DNA from: DASYML01 sp036399835
GTDB taxonomy: Bacteria > Acidobacteriota > Blastocatellia > Pyrinomonadales > Pyrinomonadaceae
NCBI GenBank assembly: GCA_036399835.1
Contig: DASWMI010000045.1
Coordinates: forward strand, 1 to 35,915
Length of the DNA: 35,915 bases
Direction of reading: 5' to 3'
Positions 32,102 to 35,915 of this stretch are shown piece by piece. Under the pieces are notes generated by a model. It was given only the letters and a program-made list of their open reading frames with translations. It ran no database searches and was not told the origin of the DNA. Every line of letters begins with the position of its first letter. The stretch's first letter is position 1. A program made the position numbers and the translations under genes.

Positions 32102-33460
32102 CTATTCTCTCCACATATTTTCAAAACGCGTGAACTCTTTGAGGAAAGCCAGCTTGGTTGTCCCCGTCGGGCCGTTGCGTTGCTTGGCGACGATAATCTC
32201 CGCGATTCCTGCGTTCTCTTCCGTGCGGTTGTATTGCTCTTCTCGATAGATGAAGGCCACCACGTCGGCATCCTGCTCGATAGCGCCAGACTCGCGTAAG
32301 TCCGCCAGTTGAGGGCGATGGTCCGTGCGCGATTCCGGTGCGCGTGAGAGCTGCGAGAGAGCTATGAGCGGCACGTTCAATTCTTTGGCGAGGGATTTTA
32401 GCTCGCGTGAAATCTGCGAGACCTCCTGCTGGCGCGACTCCGTGCGGCGTGAGCCTGACATCAGTTGCAGGTAGTCAACGATGATCAGGTCAAGCTTCTT
32501 CTGCTCTGCCGCCAGGCGACGCGCTTTGGCACGCATCTCAAGCACGGAGATGCCGGGCGTATCGTCTATAAAGATTTTTGTTTCGGCCAGCGTGCCGAGC
32601 GCCTGGGCCAGCCGCGCCCACTCGTCGCGCGAGAGAAAGCCGCTGCGAAAACGGTGCGCGTCCACACGCCCCTCAGAGCAGAGCATACGCATGACGAGCG
32701 ATTCCTTAGACATCTCAAGCGAGAAAACACCGACCACGGCCTGCCCCTGTATGGCCGCGTTCTGCGCCAGCGTGAGAGCCAGACTCGTTTTGCCCATCGA
32801 AGGGCGGGCGGCGATGATAATCAGGTCGGAAGCCTGTAGGCCGGAGGTCATCGTGTCTATCTCGTTAAAGCCCGTGGTCAGCCCCGTGAGCATGACGGAG
32901 CGGCCAGCCATCTCCTGAACTTTTTCGAGAATGTCGTCGGCGACAGGCTTGATGTGCGAGAAACCCTGGCGCACGCGTTCGTCCGCGAGGGCGAAGATAA
33001 GTTGCTCGGCGTGGTCCAGAATAATGTCCGCGTCGTCCTCTTCCTCAAGCGCCTCGCTCGTAATCTTGTTGGCCGCTTTGACAAGCTGGCGAAGCACGGA
33101 CTTATCGCGCACGATCTTGGCATAATGCGCGATGTTGGCGAAATGCGGGAGGCCGAAAGTAAGATTGGTGATAAAGCTAAAGCCGCCGACGGATTCGAGC
33201 GAGCCTTCGCGCCGCAACTCTTCACCAATCAGAATCGGGTTAATCTCCGAGCCGCGCTCAAAGAGCGCGATCATCGCCAGGAAGATGCGGCGATGCGACG
33301 GGACGTAGAAGTCTTCGGGTCTCAATAGCTCTATGGCCTGACTGATAAGGCCGTTGTCGAGCACGACCGAGCCTAAGATGGCGCGCTCGGTTTCGGCGCT
33401 ATTCGGCAGAGGACGTTCAAGGAGTTGGTCGCGCGTAGGGTCGGCAGCGTAAGTGGACAT
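32102..33460 (-). CDS. dnaB: Replicative DNA helicase DnaB
   Basis: The hexameric 5'-3' helicase that unwinds DNA at the replication fork. The 452-residue protein has the N-terminal primase-interacting domain (LPNSAETERAILGSVVLDN to about 110), a linker, and the RecA-like domain. That domain has Walker A AARPSMGKTSLAL, GVFSLEMSKESLVMRML, Walker B LDLIIVDYLQLM, IALSQLSRAPE, LADLRESGAIEQDAD and the C-terminal IIVAKQRNGPTG. No intein interrupts it. It lies downstream of the rpsF-rpsR-rplI group, a common arrangement, but a strong terminator and a separate promoter candidate stand between them. Confidence 0.97.
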   Translation of the reverse strand: MSTYAADPTRDQLLERPLPNSAETERAILGSVVLDNGLISQAIELLRPEDFYVPSHRRIFLAMIALFERGSEINPILIGEELRREGSLESVGGFSFITNLTFGLPHFANIAHYAKIVRDKSVLRQLVKAANKITSEALEEEDDADIILDHAEQLIFALADERVRQGFSHIKPVADDILEKVQEMAGRSVMLTGLTTGFNEIDTMTSGLQASDLIIIAARPSMGKTSLALTLAQNAAIQGQAVVGVFSLEMSKESLVMRMLCSEGRVDAHRFRSGFLSRDEWARLAQALGTLAETKIFIDDTPGISVLEMRAKARRLAAEQKKLDLIIVDYLQLMSGSRRTESRQQEVSQISRELKSLAKELNVPLIALSQLSRAPESRTDHRPQLADLRESGAIEQDADVVAFIYREEQYNRTEENAGIAEIIVAKQRNGPTGTTKLAFLKEFTRFENMWRE

Positions 33461-33521
33461 CGAGAGACTTTTCCGAGTTCGATAAAGGAATTGCTAAAAG
33501 AAACCAGTGAGCCGTGCGGGT

Positions 33522-33595
33522 TAAAACAAAAAAAGAGCTGCGAGCGCGCGCTTGACGGCCTCTGTTTCTGGCGGCCTCACGCGCACGCTCGCAGC
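33522..33595 (-). terminator. Strong intrinsic terminator after rplI
   Basis: On the minus strand GCTGCGAGCG pairs with CGCTCGCAGC, extended by an inner GC-rich stem including GGCC/GGCC. A TTTTTTTGTTTT tract follows. It ends the ribosomal-protein transcript about 80 bases past rplI. Confidence 0.88.
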
Positions 33596-33597
33596 GG

Positions 33598-33626
33598 ACT
33601 ATACTACAAGGCGCTTGGAGCGACAA
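33598..33626 (-). promoter_or_regulatory. Possible dnaB promoter
   Basis: TTGTCG (33621-33626) and TATAGT (33598-33603) are 17 bases apart on the minus strand. The expected start of transcription (about 33590) lies inside the first arm of the rplI terminator, so transcripts from here would lack part of the hairpin and escape termination. Confidence 0.5.
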
Positions 33627-33675
33627 TGCTCATTCGTAGATGAACACAGAAGCCCCGAAATCACTCTCTTTTAAC

Positions 33676-34233
33676 TCATGCTTCCGCGTCTTCCGTCTGA
33701 GCCGCGGGGGCTTCAGCCGAATCCGCTGCGGCTGTTTCGGGCGCATCAGCAGTAGCGGCGGGAGCGGCTTCGGCGGCCAGAGCGCCCCCGTTGACGATGA
33801 CCGGAATCTCCACAGTGACCTCTCTATGAAGACGCACGGGGACTGTAAACTCGCCAGCCTCCTTGATCGCTTCGCGCAGATGTATGCGACGACGATCAAT
33901 CTCGTAGCCCTTCTCCTTTAAGGCTTCGTTGATGTCCATGGAGGTCACAGAGCCGTAGAGCATGCCATGCTCGCCAACCCTGCGCTCGAACGTGAGACGC
34001 AGCGACCTGAGCTGCTCGGCCTGCGCTTCGGCTGTCGCGCGCTCCTTTGCTTCTTTCTTGAGAAGCGCCGCGCGCTCCTGCTCGATCTGCTTGACATTAC
34101 TGGCGGTCGCTTCCACCGCGAGCTTGCGCGGCAGCAGGAAATTACGCGCGTAACCTGCCCTGACTCTGACAATCTCGCCGCGCGCGCCGAGATTATCTAT
34201 GTCTTCGCGCAGGAGGACGTTTGTGTGTGCCAT
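33676..34233 (-). CDS. rplI: 50S ribosomal protein L9
   Basis: L9 binds 23S rRNA and stabilises the L1 stalk region. The 185-residue protein has the N-terminal domain signature VLLREDIDNLGARGEIVRVRAGYARNFLLP, a central charged helix (about 48-75), and the C-terminal domain (LYGSVTSMDINEALKEKG, VPVRLHREVTVEIPVIV). It is about 35-40 residues longer than usual because of an Ala/Glu/Asp-rich tail (after about 150), low-complexity and probably disordered. GGAGG stands ten bases before the ATG. It follows rpsR by 21 bases. Confidence 0.97.
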   Translation of the reverse strand: MAHTNVLLREDIDNLGARGEIVRVRAGYARNFLLPRKLAVEATASNVKQIEQERAALLKKEAKERATAEAQAEQLRSLRLTFERRVGEHGMLYGSVTSMDINEALKEKGYEIDRRRIHLREAIKEAGEFTVPVRLHREVTVEIPVIVNGGALAAEAAPAATADAPETAAADSAEAPAAQTEDAEA

Positions 34234-34254
34234 ATCTTTTTCTCCTCCCTCGTT

Positions 34255-34557
34255 TTAGTCTGTGACGTAAGGCAGCAGTGCGATATTACGCGCGCGCTTG
34301 ACGGCCTCGGCCAGCATGCGTTGGTGCGTCGCGCAAACCCCTGAAATGCGACGAGGCAGAATCTTGCCTCGCTCAGGGATATAACCCTGCAAGAGCTTGA
34401 CGTCCTTGTAATCAATCAAATCAACCTTATCCTGACAGAAGCGGCAAACCTTGCGCCTGTGCATGCGTCGTCCGCCGCCACGACCACCACCGCCACCGCG
34501 CCGTCCGCCTCCATCATCATCCCTCTCAAAACCACGATCTTCGTAATTGCTCGACAT
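34255..34557 (-). CDS. rpsR: 30S ribosomal protein S18 (zinc-binding type)
   Basis: S18 pairs with S6 on the small-subunit platform. The 100-residue protein has a Gly/Arg-rich N-terminus (about 10-32) and the S18 core KVDLIDYKDVKLLQGYIPERGKILPRR in part. C38, C41, C75 and H78 (VCRFC, GVCATH) look like a zinc site, as in the C+ form of S18. I chose the ATG at 34557, five bases after GAGGAG; a GTG two codons upstream is too close to that site. Confidence 0.96.
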   Translation of the reverse strand: MSSNYEDRGFERDDDGGGRRGGGGGRGGGRRMHRRKVCRFCQDKVDLIDYKDVKLLQGYIPERGKILPRRISGVCATHQRMLAEAVKRARNIALLPYVTD

Positions 34558-34581
34558 AATCACTCCTCTTATTAACAGTCA

Positions 34582-34665
34582 AGAGTCTGAGAGTCCGAGA
34601 GTCCGAGAGTCAAAAGATAAAAGCTTTTCGCCTTTGACTCCGAGACTCTCGGACTCTGAGACTCC
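34582..34665. repeat. Heptad/octad hairpin, GAGTCCGA family (third copy)
   Basis: One arm has GAGTCTGA and GAGTCCGA units, the other ACTCTCGG and ACTCTGAG units. The core is AAAAGCTTTTCGCCTTTGAC, like the copies at 9278 and 16962. It fills the rpsF-rpsR gap and directly abuts the rpsF stop codon. Confidence 0.87.
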
Positions 34666-35079
34666 TTACTCGTTTGCTCTTCCGGCGTTGCCGCTGCCGC
34701 GACCGCCGCCTGCGCTCGCTCTGGACGAGCGATTGTCGGCCTTGCGTGTGCGCTTGGCTTTGAACTTCTCCGCGCGCTGGCGGTCTTCGTCCACGCGCAC
34801 TGTGATATAGCGCACGATCTGGTCGTTGACACGCATACGGCGTTCGAGTTCGGCAATCTCTCTGCCCGAACCCTCTATCTCGAAGAGCTGGTAGATGCCT
34901 TCGGTCCTGTGACCTATCTCGTAGGCAAGCTGACGCCTGCCCATGTTCTCTCTTTTGGTGACGGTGCCGCCCTGATCTGTGATTATCTGCTGGAGACCAT
35001 CTGCGATGCGGGTGACTTCATCGTCGGGCACGCCCGTGTCCACGATGAGCATGACTTCGTAGGTTCTTTGTGCAGCCAA
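34666..35079 (-). CDS. rpsF: 30S ribosomal protein S6
   Basis: S6 forms the platform heterodimer with S18. The 137-residue protein has TYEVMLIVDTGVPDDEV, RRQLAYEIGHRTEGIYQLFEIEG and NDQIVRYITVRVDEDR, plus a basic Gly/Arg/Ser-rich tail (after about 105). The frame stays open to 35235 through repeat sequence. The best start is TTG at 35079: GGAGG stands eight bases upstream, and it gives the standard N-terminus (AAQRTYEVML). No ATG near the start fits. Confidence 0.94.
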   Translation of the reverse strand: MAAQRTYEVMLIVDTGVPDDEVTRIADGLQQIITDQGGTVTKRENMGRRQLAYEIGHRTEGIYQLFEIEGSGREIAELERRMRVNDQIVRYITVRVDEDRQRAEKFKAKRTRKADNRSSRASAGGGRGSGNAGRANE

Positions 35080-35143
35080 AACTCTATCCTCCTCTCGGAT
35101 GTCCAGCCTCACCTCTGTCGGATGAAGCAAGAAGGTAATTAGA

Positions 35144-35198
35144 CAGTTTTCAGTTTTTAGAAAAGACAAGTTAGTTCTTAACTGAAAACTGAAAACTG
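35144..35198. repeat. Heptad hairpin, CAGTTTT family (short copy)
   Basis: CAGTTTTCAGTTTT (35144-35157) and its exact complement (35185-35198) form 14-bp perfect outer arms, with further weaker pairing inside. It fills much of the pth-rpsF gap and ends just before the pth stop codon. Confidence 0.8.
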
Positions 35199-35200
35199 CT

Positions 35201-35761
35201 TCAGTTATATAGCGCCATCGCTTTTTCAATGCCATCGCGAAGGATGGCGCGAAGCGCCTCTGCGCTCCGTTCTAAAATTTGTTCGACCTCCGGGCGCACG
35301 CTGCGCGGAAACTGGTCCAGCACGAAACGCGCCGTGTCTTCGACCGTGTGCTCCGGCTGAATCCCTATGCGCAGACGTATGAACTCGTCCGTCCCGAGCG
35401 CGCTGATGATTGACTTCAACCCGTTGTGCCCGCCCGCAGAGCCTCTCGGCCTGATGCGTAGCTTGCCAAAGGGGAGCGCCAGGTCGTCGCTGATGACAAT
35501 CAGGCTCTCTGTCACGGGCTTCGACTGTTTCGCCAGCAGGCAACGGAGCGATTCGCCGCTCAGGTTCATGTAGGTCTGCGGCTTGACTAAAGAGACCTGC
35601 TCGCCCTCAAGCTCTGCGCGACCGACGAGCGCGCGACAATCACGACGTTTGACCTGCGCTCCGGCTTCGCGCGCCAGCCTGTCAACGAGCATAAAGCCCA
35701 GGTTATGACGCGTCCATTCATATTCCGCGCCCGGATTGCCAAGCCCAACGATAAGACGCAT
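35201..35761 (-). CDS. pth: Peptidyl-tRNA hydrolase
   Basis: It recycles tRNA by cleaving peptidyl-tRNA dropped from ribosomes. The 186-residue protein begins MRLIVGLGNPGAEYEWTRHN (with the catalytic histidine) and continues with LVKPQTYMNLSGES, ISDDLALPFGKLRIRPRGSAGGHNGLKSI (in parts) and FIRLRIGI, all family signatures. An ATG 48 bases upstream is in frame but adds repeat-derived residues; the start at 35761 matches the family. It lies between rplY and rpsF in the usual order. Confidence 0.96.
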   Translation of the reverse strand: MRLIVGLGNPGAEYEWTRHNLGFMLVDRLAREAGAQVKRRDCRALVGRAELEGEQVSLVKPQTYMNLSGESLRCLLAKQSKPVTESLIVISDDLALPFGKLRIRPRGSAGGHNGLKSIISALGTDEFIRLRIGIQPEHTVEDTARFVLDQFPRSVRPEVEQILERSAEALRAILRDGIEKAMALYN

Positions 35762-35765
35762 GGCT

Positions 35766-35860
35766 GAAAGGCAGAAGTAAAAAGCAGAAGGCAAAACCTG
35801 AAAGATCAAGGATCGGCTCTCGCTTTTTCCTTGTATCTGTTTGCCTTTACCCTTTGACTT
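35766..35860. repeat. Degenerate heptad hairpin between rplY and pth
   Basis: AGAAGT-AAAAGC-AGAAGGC-AAAAC on the left (about 35771-35795) is imperfectly complementary to GTTTGCC-TTTACCC-TTTGACT-TCT on the right (about 35839-35863). The 7-base rhythm is visible but eroded. It reaches the rplY stop codon. Confidence 0.6.
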
Positions 35861-35915
35861 CTAGGACTCTTCCTCTTCTTCCTTCTTGCCCTTGCCGATG
35901 ACTTCGGGCTCGGCG
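35861..35915 (-). CDS. rplY: 50S ribosomal protein L25/Ctc, C-terminal tail (cut by window edge)
   Basis: Only the last 17 codons and stop are visible, encoding AEPEVIGKGKKEEEEES. This acidic tail after a PEVIxKGK motif is typical of the long (Ctc-type) L25 proteins. Position directly upstream of pth is also the usual place for rplY/ctc. The call rests on this short piece plus context. Confidence 0.8.
   Translation of the reverse strand, partial: AEPEVIGKGKKEEEEES

Noticed and set aside
1..35915. tRNA or rRNA genes
   Set aside because: None recognised by eye in any intergenic region; most gaps are too short or filled with hairpin repeats.

Overview
The window is a gene-dense chromosomal segment, almost all of it on the minus strand, from a GC-rich Gram-negative-type bacterium. 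Small periplasmic TonB C-terminal proteins, a WG-repeat protein, a giant IPT/TIG protein with C-terminal HTH domains and the gene order suggest an acidobacterium, perhaps of the Blastocatellia/Pyrinomonadaceae type. That assignment is inference; no rRNA or tRNA gene is visible to confirm it. I see no insertion sequence, prophage or CRISPR array.

Layout, left to right: (1) 1-5090, a SUF iron-sulfur assembly operon read leftward, Rrf2 regulator > sufB > sufC > sufD > sufS (cut by the window edge), with a recognisable promoter/operator. (2) 5200-6580, a periplasmic TonB_C protein between two intrinsic terminators. (3) 6720-16473, a nucleoside scavenging cluster: thymidine phosphorylase > BMP-type nucleoside-binding lipoprotein > ABC ATPase > two permeases > purine nucleoside phosphorylase > uridine kinase > cytidine deaminase > exported MTA/SAH-type deaminase. 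(4) 16470-19025, ispF, ispD and a membrane PIN/TRAM protein. (5) 19083-22202, radA, an ArsC/Spx-like gene and glutamate dehydrogenase. (6) 22368-25050, an encapsulated-ferritin-like protein, a second TonB_C protein (plus strand) and alanine racemase. (7) 25551-30623, a 1690-residue multidomain protein on the plus strand. (8) 30686-35915, a WG-repeat protein and the replication/translation block dnaB, rplI, rpsR, rpsF, pth, rplY (cut by the edge).

Three things stand out. First, the ArsC-like gene at 20555-20911 has an in-frame TGA exactly where the catalytic cysteine belongs (U-S-K-C), followed at the right distance by a SECIS-like hairpin. It is a strong selenoprotein candidate that ordinary gene calling would shorten to 86 residues. 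Second, about ten intergenic gaps inside operons are filled by long hairpins whose arms are tandem 7-8 nt units (GTGACAG, GAGTCTG/GAGTCCGA, CAGTTTT and GGATGA-type families). One has 31-bp perfect arms, and several run into neighbouring start or stop codons. Third, the giant protein joins IPT/TIG domains, a cryptic pyroglutamyl-peptidase I (C15)-like domain with catalytic Cys replaced by Ser, an Ig-like domain and two XRE-type HTH domains, with no visible signal peptide.

Start codons were chosen from ribosome-binding sites, family N-termini and repeat boundaries, so several differ from the longest open frame.
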